Numbered from the stretch's first letter, positions 11,078 through 24,804 are shown. The stretch is 64,000 nucleotides of DNA from Helopsaltes ochotensis (GCA_013400155.1 VXBM01000136.1:62001-126000); one strand, 5' to 3'. The notes: generated by a model from the sequence alone, not told the origin. Numbers and translations are program-made.

Positions 11078-12352
11078 GGAGAAAGCTACCTGTAGTTGCT
11101 AAAGATACGGTTTTTGTATAGCCCAGTGCTCATCAGAGGTAATGATAATCCTGAACACTGTGTTTTCTTGTTTTGCAGCTAAGCTCGGTCCTGACTCAAT
11201 GCAAGTCCCCATGCCACTATTTCCTGTGCTCCACAGAAGATAATTGAAAGATGTTTCTCTTCTCCTGACTGCTGTTACTCTGCTTCGGTTACAGCCTGAC
11301 TCCTCTTGGGGTTTGAGCAATACCCCACACTGCCTCCAGATGGATGAAAGGAACTAGATCAGCTGATAAAACTCATCCCTGTTTTAACTTTCTATGTGAC
11401 TCTTTGGGGTTTTTTTCTTCTTTTTTAATCTGGCTCTGCTATGGAGATGAGAGGCTGTTTCCTCTCCTTAAGTGTTGGAAGAGAGGGATCTGCTGCCCTG
11501 CTGAGCAGGCAAGGCAAGGCTTTTGTCACATGATTAAGAATTTCTCTTTTTGTGGCCCTTGATGGCTGAGTGGTGGCAGAGAAGGGACCTCACCAGAAAT
11601 CTGGTGAAGAATTGGTGTTTGAAAGGAGGGCAGCGAGTAGGTCCTGAGTGTAAAAAGACTGCAAGGAGTGTGATTAGAATGCAAGGACCACTTGTCACTC
11701 TGTTGGTGCCAGCTGCAGGTAAAGTCTTCCCCTTTTTATGATGCAGCCTCTGTCCCTCTACATCATCTGCTGTGAGGGACTTCCACCTGCTGGTCTCTGC
11801 ATACATCAAATTGCCTTCAACGTAGTCCTGTTTTTTATTTTCTTTAGTTCCCAGATCATTCTATAATCGCAGTTATGCACCCAGAATGTATGCCAAAATG
11901 TTCCTGCCACTTTTCTGTCTCAGCAGGGCAATAGCAGCTTTTTTTCAAATAGCTGTTGCCTTCCTCTGCTGTCTAACATGGATTGGAGATCTCCTTTCCA
12001 GGTGAGGAGGGCTGACCACTGCTGTTCTCTCCCTTCTCTGGGTAAGTGATTTGCTTACTCTCTAACCTGTGGGCTCCAGTGCCAGTGACTGAAACTCTTC
12101 TGAAAGTCAGATGTGCTGGCACCTTGATAGCTTGTGAGCTATGTTGCTGAAGCTGAGCAGGATATCTGGGAAATGGCTGCTGCTGGAAGCTATCTTGGTG
12201 AAATGGCATCCTAGCAAATTGTTTGTGGAGAGCAAGGCTTGCTGTGTACTTGAAATGAGTCCCTCAAGAGTGGCGTTTCTGGCCTTGGGCCTGAGGTCTG
12301 CAAATCAGCTTCTAGGGTTGTTTCTGAACTGTCCCTTGTCTTCATACTTGAT
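11078..12352. other. Intergenic, nothing recognised
   Basis: No gene, RNA or repeat was recognised. This is the left flank of the ERV insertion. Confidence 0.4.
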
Positions 12353-12829
12353 TGTGGTCATCGAGACAGACACTGCACTCAAAGTGCTTCAGTAAAAGCA
12401 TCAGAAGGCTTCAAGCATCAGCTCCTCGTTATCCAAAAATCTCTTGTACCTTTTCTCTTCAGCAGTCCCACGGGGCAGCTCCACACAGCCCTGGCTCTTT
12501 ATCCACAGTCTTCTCTCTTCCTTCTGCTGTTCCAGCTCGCTCCTTTCTGTCCCTATCACAGCCACCTAACCCTGTCTGTCCTACGTAAAGCATTTTACCC
12601 TTTCTGTCCCTTGAACGACCTCCTGTCCCTTCCTCCTCACAGCATAGGCAGAAGACTCCAACTAAATCCAACTGAGCTCCCTCCCAGCTAACTCACTCTT
12701 TATCACTCCCATAGCTGGGAGGGCAAGGCTGTTCCCACTCTTGGATAACTAACACAGCTGCAATGTATCAAGGGTAAGATTGCCTTTAGTACTATCTCTT
12801 TGTCTCCCCACAATCTGTCTCTCCCTACA
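12353..12829 (-). repeat. ERV 3' LTR (477 bp)
   Basis: Left-hand LTR; aligns end to end with 13881-14317. Shared blocks include GCACTCAAAGTGCTTCAGT, CTTCAAGCATCAGCTCCTC and TAACTCACTCTTTATC. It is 40 bp longer than its partner because of several indels, the largest around 12601-12650. Confidence 0.9.
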
Positions 12830-12848
12830 ACTCCCCTTTTCTTTTTTA
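12830..12848 (-). other. ERV polypurine tract
   Basis: On the minus strand the sequence directly before the 3' LTR is AAAAAAGAAAAGGGGAGT, an uninterrupted purine run up to the LTR boundary save the last base. This is the expected position and composition of a plus-strand priming site. Confidence 0.85.
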
Positions 12849-13859
12849 AATACAAAATTGAACGTTTCTAGAAAAACATGTTTAAATAAATTTACATTAT
12901 AACATATAAATACTGTCTCCAGTGTCTTCTGTAAGGGGATGCATTAGGTACAGAGCAGAGGGTTCTTCCAGCTCATTAAAGCACTTCAGTATCAATCCAC
13001 TTCCTCTGCAGTCTGAATCACAGCCCACTCCTAGTGCTGTTTCAGGGGTTCACAAGGCTTAAGGCTTCTGGGCTAACAGTGCTCAGGGGGAGCATTTCTA
13101 GAGTCTTTTAGTATTGCATTATTCCTCAATTCATGATGGCTGTTGAAAGACACTGGTTGCATTTACTTGAGGAAGGCAGGTCCTACTCCATCAATCAGTT
13201 AGCTAGTCAGCAGCTGAACCCTTCTGGCAACAAACCCCTTGATTTTTCACAGATCAGATAAGCCACACATCCTTTTTTCTTTTTTTTTTCCCTTTTTTTT
13301 TTTCTCTTTTCTCCTTTTTTTTTTTAATAAGTCACACATCCTGTATCCAAACAGAGGGATGGTAAAGTGCTGAATAGGTTTAGGGTTGTAGGAGCACAAG
13401 ACTCCTGAGAGTTTCAAGTCTTTCTATGTTTCTGCTTCTGTGCTTCTAGTTCCAACAGCAGTTTACAAAGGGAAGCTGACTTGTAACACCTCAAAGTTGA
13501 GGAACTTCTCAAAAACACAAACACCAGAGAAGGCAGCTCCCCTCTCTGTGGGCCAAGACTCCACTTGCTTTCTCAGGTGCAAGCATACAAACCAGCATTT
13601 TTGAAACACACAGCCAAAGAGAAGCAAACTTCTCAGCACTCTAGGTGACTCAAACAACATGTAAATTGGTGTTTCAGACAGGAGTATTTTTGTCCTGATC
13701 CTTGAGTCCCCAGTGGCTCACCTGTACTCCACAGGTATCAAAAGTCAATCAGGTCTGGACTAGGCAGCTTTACTTGCTGCTCTCGGCAGCATCCTCTGCT
13801 GCTCTCTGCTTCGCTGGGCTCGGGCTCTGGCTGTACCTCACCCTACAGCCCAATTGCCC

Positions 13860-13877
13860 ATCACCTCGGGGTCACCA
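13860..13877 (-). other. ERV primer binding site, tRNA-Trp type
   Basis: Read on the minus strand: TGGTGACCCCGAGGTGAT, three bases inside the 5' LTR. It differs at one position from the tRNA-Trp complementary site known from avian sarcoma/leukosis viruses. Confidence 0.85.
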
Positions 13878-13880
13878 TTG

Positions 13881-14317
13881 TGTGGTCGTCGAGAGGGACG
13901 CTGCACTCAAAGTGCTTCAGTGAATCATCAGAAGGCTTCAAGCATCAGCTCCTCATTATCCAAAAGTCTCTTACCTTTTCTGTTTAGCAGTCCCACAGGG
14001 CAGCTCCACACAGCCCTGGCTCTTTCTCCACAGTCTTCTCTCTTCCTTCTGCTGTTCCAGCTCGCTCCTTTCTGTCCCTAGCATGGCCACCTAACCCTGT
14101 CTGTCCTATGTACAGCATTTTACCTTTCCTGTCCCTTCCTCCTCTGGAGGCAGAAGACTCCAACTGAGCTCCCTCCCAGCTAACTCACTCTTTATCGCTT
14201 CCATAGCTGGGAGGGCAAGGCTGTTCCCACTCTTGGATAATTAACACAGCTGCAATATATCAAGGGTAAGATTGCCTTTAGTACCATCTCTGTCTCCCCA
14301 CAATTGGTCTCCCTACA
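13881..14317 (-). repeat. ERV 5' LTR (437 bp)
   Basis: Right-hand LTR, partner of 12353-12829. It carries a deletion around 14130-14160 relative to the other copy. Its outer edge abuts the TTTGAT target duplication. Confidence 0.9.
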
Positions 14318-17300
14318 TTTGATGGTGTTAACATGTTCCCCATCCCCTCTTTAGTCTCATTCCTACCTTCTTCCCATGTCACCATAATTTTGCAACTTGT
14401 TTCTACCCTCCTGGAGGCAGGGCAGCTTGTTTCTCCTCCTGCATCAGTGTGCTTTCTTCTTAAAATTTTCTGCCCCAGGGATTTTCTGGTTTTTTGTAAG
14501 CATTTAATAAAATTTGAAGATGATGTAATGACAGCAACTCTGAGAATTTTGTTCATGTAGGAGTTTGCAGCAAAACTAATTTTCCAAGACCTTGAAACTC
14601 CCTGCTTGAATGTGAGGTGAGGAGAAGCACCATCAGCCTGAGTGACAAGAAGAAAAGGAACTTGACATATGCAGTAAAGGGGCTTTCTGTGTGCCTGCCC
14701 CATTTAGATCCATGTTATTTTGCTGCATTTTTCATTGGGAGTAATTGCCTCTGAAAGGGGAAGGAGTAGTGCTTGGGTGGGCAATGGAGCAACCTGCAGA
14801 GACTTCCTGGGGAGTGTGATCAGCTAGAAGCAGCACAGAGCTTAGCTCCCCAGGTAATAGACCTGAGCAGCATCACAAACTTCAACCAAAATCACTGGTG
14901 ATGTCAGCTATAAAAAAAAAAAAAGGAAAAAAAATTCCTCTGTATCCTGCTAATCCAGCTTTGATAAGGTCAGTATAGCTGTCTGCACTGGAACCCAGCA
15001 CACTAATAAGCTGATGGCTTTATCTGGAACCATCTACCTTTTAATGGAAAAACCTTTTTATGGGGGTGACCTTCCAAGTAATAACACTTTTATGGTGTGG
15101 AGACAATGAAGAGTTTCTGCTATCCTAACACTTTAGGAAAGTGTAGGTCAGGAAGGAGATAATTTCAATATAACTTCTTGCTCTTATCTTTCTGCTGATT
15201 GGTACCCTTGTTCTCTCCATCCTCTGCTTCAGTTTTGGGAGGTAGGAATTCAAGGAGTCCTGTGTTCTTCAAAGCACTGAGCAGCATGGCCCCATTTTCC
15301 TCCCTTCAGCCCTCCCTCTCTGTGCTGGGATTTTCCAGTGAGGCTGGAGCAGCAGCAGTGTGGTGCATAGAGATGTTCTGGCTTGAGGTGAAAGTAACAC
15401 TACGCACGTGTGCAAACTGCTTGCACCAACATTTCAACACAGTTCTGTAACTGGCTGGTGGAAATGATGGCTGAAGGCTTCTCCAGTTACTATTGCTGTG
15501 CCCTACCAGTTTGGAGAGGGCAGAGAAGGCCCCAAAGGCTGTTTGTGTGAGATTCCTTCTCTGAGGAGGGTTAATTTGCCAAATGTATTTTCTCCACTTA
15601 AAGCCCACAGGGACCTAGATGTGGTTTCAATAAACAACTGCTGTAATTCAGGTTGTGGTGACAGCAGAGAAGTGAGCAGGTTATGTGAGACCAGAGCTCT
15701 CTAGTGGTGGTCAGGAACCAGGGAGAGAAGTGGCTCAGAGCAAATGTGTGCGGCTCTTTGTGAGGTACTTCTCTCTGCCAGGGGAAATGTTGCCATAGTT
15801 AAATGACCTTGACGATGTGCTGTTTCTCCTCCCGAAGCATGCACATGGTGGTGGGACTGGCAGTGGGCTTACCAAATGGTGAAACCTTCCCCTACCTCAC
15901 CAAAAGGAAAGAAGGGATGCTGCATCCCAGATACGCTGGATGTGCATTTTGGGCAATGCTAGGAGGGGATGAGGGCATGGAGGCTCGTCTCTTCCCTCAG
16001 CAGGAACCTGTAGGGACCTGTGGCTGATTCTGTGAGAGAAGGAGAGCAGGCTGGTGCCACTGTGGATCAGTTACTGGTCTGGTGTTAGTAGCTGACTGCT
16101 TCCTATCTTTCCTCTATTTATTTTTCACAGCACTGTGGTTTTTGAAGCACTGGTATCTCAGAGGCTTTTACTATGAGACCTTAGCTCTGTCCCCCCCTGA
16201 GACTGCTGCATTTTGAGCATAAGAAGGACAAACTGTCACACTGAGTGAGTCTTGCAGGATTAGTCTTACCCTCAAAGCCTGGTGGAGAAGAGTGATGCTT
16301 TCCTGGTCCCTGTATCTGCTGGCTGCCTGCATCCCCTGTGCTGCCACACTTCCCCAAATTACCATCCCCTTGGTAGTGCCCAAAAAGAGGGACTGGAAGC
16401 CCCTCTGTAGGCTCTCAGTGCTCTGAACTGGGAGCATATGTTGAGATGTTTCTTCACTACAATTTCTTCTTTACCCATCTTGTCTAGGATTTCATCATTT
16501 TGGCAGCATCAGCTCTGAAGTAAATCTGTGGGGCTCCAGTGATACTGAAATGTGCTGCTTGCCTTTCTGTGGCAGGCTTCAGGGCTGCTTTTTTTCCCAA
16601 TAGGGTTTAACAGATGAATTCTCTGTGAATGTATACAAGATGGGATTGAAAAATGTGGTCCATGACTATTGCAATGCCATCAAACAGCATTATTTAAACT
16701 TAGGGGAAACTTAAATAATGGAAAACCCAAGTCTGTTTTGAGTGTTATGTCTCTATGTAGCACTTGTTCTGCCTTGAGATTGGGGGCTGGACTTAATGTG
16801 GTTCTCTTTCCAGGTGTAAAATAATTATTTACATTATTTACATTTTTTACATCTATCCTAATGCATGCATGCCAATTAACAGATGCTCAACCCTTGCTTG
16901 CAGCTCTGCACTGGGCCTCGGCATGGTAATGGACACAAGAGCCTAGAGTTTCCAAATGACTTTGTTCCTTGAAATGTGTCTGCAGCTTCTGCTCTTGGAA
17001 GGAAAGGTCAGCCTCAGGGACACCTGAGCCTGAATGTCAGAGCTTTGCCTCCTGCCACCATCATCTTTGGAAAGGAAAATAAACAAGCTCAAAGAGCAGG
17101 GAGGCTATAAATACTGAGATGGCAGCTGATATGCTGCTGAACAAGGTTCTGAGGTTGGTCTGTTGGTAACTCCTTTCCAGCTCAAGACACTTTCCCTGAC
17201 TCTGCATTATATATATATAGATAGATAGGCACACACACATATCTATATATCTGTATATAAGCAGGTTAAGAGAAAAAATGTATTTCACATTGACAAAGGT

Positions 17301-20300
17301 GCAGTTGGAGCTAGTATTTACTTTAGAAATGGAACCATTGCAAGGATCCTGATGTTGAGACAGGTGATTTCCCTGGGATTTTGCATTGAGTCCCCTGAGG
17401 GCTTTGGTCGTAGTGGAATGATTTGATTTAGATCACAAATTTCCAGAAAGGAAATTTCATCTCCTCCTGATAACTCTCAGAAATAGTGGCTTAGCAATGC
17501 TAAAGACAGGCATTAAATAAATAGAAAACAAGTGTCGTGGACTTGTGACTTGTGAGAATGATGGGAAGAATGGTTGAGGAAAAGTAAGAGGGAGATGCAC
17601 TTTAAGGCACGAAAGCAGCAACTTGCAAGTGTAATTATTCAATGAGGTGCTTGGTTGGGTAGGTGGGCCTTCCCCAAGGTTATGGAGGGCTGTGAGTTGT
17701 TGCTGTGAGCACCTTGGCTGGTCTCCTGCCTTGCTCACCTCCTCACAAAACAGCAGCTCCAGGCATTGGTCCTGACTCCCATCCTGTTGCTCAGTCATCA
17801 TCCTCACTGTCAACCTGTCTCATCCATTTAGGTGTAAATAGTGTGAGGGTGAGACCCAGCCCAGATCTTGAATGGCCAAACCTAATCCATTATCTTTGGA
17901 GAGATACCTGTCCTGGGTCTAGGGTGTCCAAGCAGGATCTCTTGTATCCCGCAGGGATTGTGCCTTAATTGTCTAAAACAGATGCAGCAAGGACATGTCC
18001 CAGAGCAAATGAGTGATGGAGGAACAGTCTACCACAAAAATCAGAGATTAATATTAACTGAAAAAAAACCCAAAAAGAAATGCATTACTTACTGATGTAT
18101 AATTTGTTTCCATCTGAAATCATTTGTATGTTGGGAGCGTCATGTTACTCAGTCCGGTTTCCAAAATTAACAGGTGATTTTTCTTTGGAGATCATGTCAG
18201 GCACTGGTTGCTTGTGACTTCTAGAGCTCTGTAGGCAAGTTCAAAACGTCGAATAGAAAAGTGTTTATGGTAGCCATTAAGTACAAGAGGCTTCTCAAAA
18301 ATAAATGGACTTTTTAAAAGCATGAAAAGTTCCACCACCTAAAATTAGCGTGAAGAGGGGCTATCGAGTGACCCCACTGCGTGCTCCCAACTTTGGCTCT
18401 GCAAAGTTCGGCATCTAAAGCACTGGAGAGGTGAAGGGCAGAGGATGGTGATGTTGCCAGGACAGCTATTCTAGCAGAGTAGCTCCAGGCGATGAAACCA
18501 GTTGGAGGCTTTTCAAGCTGGCTGGTAAGATTTAGTGTTTTGCAAAAGCTAGGGTTGCAAAATGCAAATTTGGAGCTGTACTTTGATTGTTAGGGAAATG
18601 CTATGTGCAGAGGATGAAAGTGTAGAAAATGCTGCACTGGGAGCTGAGAGGGTTTGGAGTTGATTAGTTTGGTGAATTTTGGTTGAGTTTATTGGTTGAG
18701 TTTATGTGCAGTTTGACTAGAAGATCTCAGCTAAGACTGTTCAAGTGAGCTGGTAAGGATAGCATCAATGCCTGCCTTTGTCCTGGGCCACATGTGAGCT
18801 GCCCAGACACCGTGCAGGTACTTACTGCCTTTTGGCCGAGGCATTTCATCCCATTTCCCAGCTGACTTCCCAGGTTCTGCTTTTTCACAGCCTTTCAGTA
18901 GTCTTTAAGTGCGAATGCCATGGCAGCTGGGGAGTAAGCATGCTCCCAGGAAGATGGGGGCACGTGAGAGCAGTTTCTGGAGGTCTGCATAGCAGCGTTA
19001 TGCCCAGGTTAAGCTTGGGCTTTTTCATATGGCTTTTGAGATGCTGGTGAACTATGGCACAAAGCCATAGCTCAGAAGGCAAATTCCTTCTGCTTCTCCC
19101 TGCTAAGCCTTGTTGCTCATTGACTCCTCTCTAGTCTGAGTTACTCTCTCATGGATCAAGGTAGCAGAGCTCTTCCTTTATCCATCAGGGATCTGGCCCA
19201 TATGATTAGGCTGGTTCTTGTGGGAAGGGAGGTATGTGCTGGTACTTTGGGGTGGGTGTAGAGGGGAGCTCTCCATTTGCTTTCTTCCCCTCTGCCTCCC
19301 TGATGACTGGTGAGATCCTGCCTGGCTCTCCTTATTGCAATACAGACCTCTGGAAGAATTTGGGGTAGGTGCTCAGTCCTTCTACAAATACCCTAATGGA
19401 ATTAATTCCTCTTTGACTGACAACTTCAATGTCTCAAAAATGTCCTTGTCTTTTAAGAGTGCTAGTGACTCCGTGTGTCCTCAACACTGAAGATGTTGCT
19501 GGGGGGAAAAAAAACCAAACAAAAACACCCAGGCAATAACAACTCAAGTGGAAACTTAAGAAACCCACATTCTGAATATTTGAACAGATTTTAGAAATGC
19601 CCAAACTTAGAAATCCCCACATTGTACCCTGCTTTGCCAGTGGCACCACTGAAACCACACCAGCCTAATGCACGTATTTGCAGCGTGCACTGTATGAATG
19701 ATGCAAAGGGCTGGCTTGTGTTTGCACACGCTAAAGTAGGGAGTGTTCAGATCCCTCCCTATTTCTTATCAAAGATGCAGAGTTTCTGTTCTTACAGGCT
19801 AAGAGGGGATAAGACAGGCAGATATTTCTACCAATCAAGTTTCACAAAAGGGATGACACACTAGAGACCTCCATGGAAATGTTGGTTGACTCTCTCCCAT
19901 CAGATGCAAGGAGGAGAACAGCAGTACCAGGAAGCAAAATGGAGGTGTACATAGGTAATGTGGTCATCAATAAGAGAATCCTTGTTTGTTGCCTTTTATT
20001 CTCCTTTTTATGCCTCTGAACTTTTGCAACTTCATGAAGCCACAACCAGGAGAATATGTTGGCATCTTGAGGTTCCCCAGCCACCTTCCAAGGTTCAGGT
20101 AGGTGAACCCACAGCTCAGCAAGTGTTTGCTCTCCTTGTTATCTGAATGGGTGCTGCAAGAGGTGCATCCCTGTGTGTGGCAAACACTGCACCAGGTCAC
20201 TTCTGGGGAAGGGAGAGGCAACTGAGGACAGAGATCCTGAGGCCAAGTGCCAAGTGGATGGTATTAGAGGAGTCAGGGAGAAAAGATGGCCTTTGGTCAG

Positions 20301-23300
20301 CCCCTTTAGGCTGTTTCAGGTTCCCCAGGATCCCATTATCACTACTAAAATGAAATGGTCTGTTGATACTCAGAGAAGTGGTTATGAAGTTTAAGGCTAT
20401 TCTGATCTCTTCTTGACTGGCTGCATAAAACAGGTCATTGGATTTTGCCCATGAACAGGAAATAATTATATATATACGTATTTATATTCTGTCCTTTCTC
20501 TGAATGTATGTACTTAGCCACTATCTGATCTGCCTTTTTATTGACAGCTACTTCAATTAACTTGGAAAGTGTTTAATGAACATAGGGCATCTCCTCTAAC
20601 CTTGAACTGCTGAATAAACCCCCCTGCAGAATCCCTTTCTCTGGGGTGGGATAAAGAGAAAAAAGGGCATAAGAGGAATTGTAGAAAATTTACTTTGCCT
20701 CCTAAAATGGCTTTTGTGATTCCCATTTCCCCTCTGCCCTGAATCATGGTAAAAGGTTTCTAACTGCATGTCCCAAACCAGAGAAACACATCCCCACACT
20801 TTCCCATTCAGCTTAATACATTTTTCTGGATACCTTCAATTATTTCAAGGCTGTTATTTGTAGAAGTAGGCAAACATGCCAAACCCAAAATATCTGTATC
20901 ATGCAAAAGAGTAAAAAATGTTGTTTTAAAAGCATTCAAACCTACCTTTGGGGAGGAGGGGGTATAAAGAATCATTCAGACTGCAAACTCAAGTAAAAGA
21001 CAATTTTCTCATAACTAAATTCACTTTGGATAACTTAACCATTTTTGAATGACAGAAGGTGTCAGTGAAAGTTCCTCTGTAGCTCTGTCATGAAGGTGTA
21101 AGTGCAGAGTCATGAGCAAGTCTGGGTGAGGAAGGACCTCAGGAGCTCCTCTTGCCCAACTCGAGGGCTGATGCAAAGTCTGCTTTGGAAGTAGCTCCTT
21201 TTATTCAGTGTTGGAGAGTAATGGGTAGATGGGGATAGGTATTGCTTTATCTCAGAAATTGGATCTCTCCTGGGCTGTGAAAGAGCACCAGTTTTATAGG
21301 ATGGATGTAGTGGATTTTATTTACAAGCTCTGTAGTCTTTAAGGAATGTGTAGGATTTCAGACTTCCAGGGCTATAGAGGTTTTCAGATTAACTTTTCCA
21401 GTGCTATTGCAGCTCGCTGGCTGAGTTTTAACCAGCCATGGAGGCAATGATCCATGAAAATGCTGCCTGCTGACTGGTGTGCAATGAGCACAGGGAAAGG
21501 ATATTAAAAAAAAACCAGAACAACAACCCAAACAAAACACACACACAAGCCTTTGACCCAGGTGCCCATCTTTATGCAGTTTGTAAAATTATCTGGGCTA
21601 ATGTGTGTGCATTGTGTGTAAAAGCATCTCCCCTGAGTGCACAGGCTGCTGCAATAGGTCAACCAAAAGCCAGAAAAAATGAGAAGAGCTTATTACAGCT
21701 TCCCTGCAAGTGGCCTGGTAACACAATAAATTTCTGTGGCCCATCTCGAATAGCCAGTCTGGGTGTTGTTACCTGCCAAGACGAAATGTGACATTGGTCC
21801 AGGCTACCTATGGAAACTTTTCTAGATCTCTGCCCTAACCTCTAGTTCCTGTATCCTCTCCCAGGTGAAGATGCTGTCACAGTAAAAGCATGCCAGGCTC
21901 TGGCTTGAGGTCAGCTGGCAGAGGGAGTTTTTGTGGTTTGAGACCCTGGTTCAGGTCTGTGACCTCACATGTGCTCTTTGGCCTTGGTGCTGTCTCCTAA
22001 CCTGGCAGCTGGTGGGAGAGAGGGGCTTCTCCCATGACAGGTGCTTGCTGCACCCTCACCTAAAGAAATTGGGTAGCTTTTGGTAGCTGTGTAGGCAGCA
22101 CAGCTGGGATTACCTCTCCCTCATCTGGTCTCTGTGATCAGTGGGAGGCGTGAGGTACCTGATGGTGTTTGCTTGCTCTCTAGGCTGGCGTGGCTGCTCT
22201 GTGGCAGCTCAAAGGAGAGCCCCGGGTCACCTTGCTGCTGGTGCAGGGAGAACAGGTAATGTCAAGACAGCAAAACTTATATACCCTTGAGCAGAAGCAT
22301 CTAAAGTAACAAGTGACAAAGCTGATGAAGGAAATGTGGCAGGTTTTGAATGAAACTGCTGCATGATGGAATCAAGAGGTGAAATAAGGACCTGACAGAA
22401 ATGTGTGAAAAGCAGGGTATGTGGCTAAGGTATGAAACAAATGTTGGACAGGCCTGTAGTTACATGCTAAACTGGATAGAGAGACCCACAAAGGGAATAA
22501 AGGACAAACATAAATTGAGCTATGGGGAATGAGCCTTGATTGTGAACCAGGTGACAGCAGAGCAAGTGTGAGATGTGTGGATCAGACAAGCCCTCTTTAC
22601 CGAGGGATGGAGAAGGTACCCTCAGTCCCATGGAAGGAGGGATCCTGTTCATGCTGGATTGGAAATAAGGTGCACGACATGGCTATGAATGCTCTGCCAG
22701 AGGCAGTCCATAGGATGCACAGATGTCCTTTGGGACAGTACAAAGCAGAAAGGCCATGCTCCCAGGGTATGGTGATGGGGAAGAGAGAGCATGGACATGA
22801 CACGTGATCTAAAGACGGATGTTGTCTGAACAATTGCTTGACATGTCCAGGAACTGAGTAGATACTGCAGGCTGCAATGTTTGCTCCTCATCTATTTGAA
22901 AATGGGGCTGCAGCAGAGAGGTCTGGCTACCTGTCCTTCCCATTGCTTGTACCAGCCTCACGTTTGTCAAGGTGCTCCGAGAGAGATCCGAGCGATGCAG
23001 CACGGCTCTGCTGGGGGCTGTGCGACCCTGCACGATGCTCCCGCTGCTCCTGCCAAAGGGCTGGCAGCAGACCTGCCCACGGCAGCCTCCAGGCCCACAT
23101 CTGCTGGGAGGTGCCCTGCTGTAAGCCCAGGCTCCACTTGCACACACACACAAACACACACAGAGAGAGCCACACAGATGCTTTCTTTTGAGCTGACTGA
23201 TGCGGTCCTCGGTGTGACAGGCCTGAGCTGCGGCCCCCCTTGGCAGCAGGGACAGGCCATAGCTGGCAGGCAGGCACAGGGGGCTGGTGAAGCCACTGCC

Positions 23301-24600
23301 AAACTGGACCAACCACAGACACGAAAAGAGAAACAGCCGGGAGCCTCTCCTCCCGTGCACCCCCACTCTGCTGCCCCTTTGGGCAAATACGGTATTTCTT
23401 GGAGGCATGCCCAGCTGCTGGGGAGCTTGAGGGAAAGGAGCCAGTGGAAGAGAGCAAAAGTGCTCGGTGGTTCCGAAAGCACAGCGCGAAAGCCGGTTTG
23501 CTGCATTAGTGCTCTGGGCAGAGCCGGAGGGGGAGTGGAGGTGATGATACCAGGTCCAGCCATGTGTTCCCGTGCAGCTGCCGCTCTCCTCAGCAGCGCA
23601 GGGTGCCCACCCATCTCCCCACCCCACCGGCACACTCCCACATGGAGCCGGAGCGCTGAGGATGGATGCATTGTCCCCTTCCCACCTAACAAATAACAAA
23701 AGCATTGGTGGGAGGTGGGCTGCAGGAGGGAGGCGAGGGGATAAGCTGATGGACAGCTGGAAAAGGCAAGCTGGACAGGAGATTTTAGCTCGTGCATGTT
23801 ACCTGGTGACTGGGAGGCTGCAGCACTGTGCTCCCACTTCACGGCTTTAAAAGCTTGTCTCTACATCCTCAGATGGGGACCCTTTCTTGCAAGCAGCAGG
23901 GAAAGAGTGGGCAGGAATCAATCTGTGACCTGAGCCAAAAATATCGCCTGCCCCACAACTCCTGAACTTCTTCTCTTCTCCTATGGGTGAGGAGGAAGGG
24001 GGTGCTGGAGCTGCCAGGCACGCAGGGCACACGCTGTGTTGCTGGGGAGCCCTGCCAAGGGGAGAGGTGCGGGAGGGAGGGGATGGGAGCTGAAGCCTGG
24101 GATATTTAGTGAAATGGAAACCATGAACCAGAGGGTTGTGTGAGGCACTGCAATCCTCTGCTGGAATAGTCATGCAACTGTGGAGAGTGCTCTGGCAGCA
24201 AAACCACTCCAGGCACCCAGGCTCCAGCCACCTTCACCCTATGAAGTCCTTACTTAAATAATGCTTTCATGTCATGCTAAGAAAGGCTTATGAGCTCTTT
24301 TGCTGCATTCCTGCTCTCTTGCGTTTTGTTCCAGGCCCCCTCAAGTGCGTGGCAGAGCCCCAGCAGTGTGTGAGAGGTGGGTGTGTGCCACACAACACTC
24401 ACACACAGATGCACTTAAGGGAACACATGTGCCAAGTGCTTCTGCCTTCTTACGTGCCTGTGACTGCTGGTTTCCAAGAGCCTTGGATGTGGAAGATCCA
24501 CAGGCATTTCCAGAGCTCTCACCCTGTAGCACAGCCAAAAACCTTTGCATGTGGAGGGGCAGTTGGGAAGAGCCCCTGCCCAGAGGGGAGAGTGGAGGCT
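14318..24600. other. Intergenic region upstream of TNNT3
   Basis: No supported gene. Small simple repeats occur at 17205-17260 (TA, GATA and CA mix), 20466-20480 (TA) and 23140-23162 (CA). A GC-richer block at about 22900-23850 has unusually long open frames on both strands (see findings), but without splice sites, homology or consistent codon use I do not call them genes. The segment may hold distal muscle enhancers. Confidence 0.45.
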
Positions 24601-24804
24601 GCTGCTGTGTCTTGAGACTGTGAGATCCAGGGTGCCACAGCCAGGTTTTCAGCAGTGACCATGTACAACGGAGCTATGGGGACCCCCCAATTTGTTTCAG
24701 AGGTGCCTTTGCCTCAGATACCCCTCCTTGAGCCCTGCCTGCCTGTCTGGTTGTAAATATAGACACATAAGCCCTGGAGTTTTTTTCTCCAAACATGTCC
24801 CTCC

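Larger units (their letters stand above)
12830..13880 (-). other. ERV internal region without viral genes
   Basis: About 1.05 kb between LTR copies. Apart from the priming sites there is only low-complexity C/T sequence (13270-13330) and short open frames. The longest minus-strand frame, 65 codons near 13463-13660, has no retroviral motif. Coding capacity has been lost or replaced. Confidence 0.75.
12353..14317 (-). mobile_element. Complete non-autonomous ERV with two LTRs
   Basis: Two related copies (12353-12829 and 13881-14317) flank about 1.05 kb of internal sequence. On the minus strand each copy begins TGTAGGGAGA or similar and ends ACCACA, giving TG...CA ends. Immediately inside the right (5') LTR is a primer binding site matching the tRNA-Trp site used by avian leukosis/sarcoma viruses at 17 of 18 positions. 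Immediately before the left (3') LTR is a polypurine tract. Flanks CTTGAT (left) and TTTGAT (right) form a 6-bp target duplication with one mismatch, as in class II elements. The internal part has no gag, pol or env-like open frame, so it must have moved by help from another virus. LTR length differences and many substitutions indicate an old insertion. Confidence 0.9.

Noticed and set aside
12353..14317. The two 440-480 bp copies as a simple segmental duplication
   Set aside because: TG...CA ends, a primer site and a polypurine tract at the exact inner edges, and target duplications outside show they are retroviral LTRs.
22809..23842. 298- and 291-codon minus-strand frames as genes
   Set aside because: They overlap each other and a 271-codon plus-strand frame, have no domains or splice context, and sit in GC-rich sequence that naturally lacks stops.
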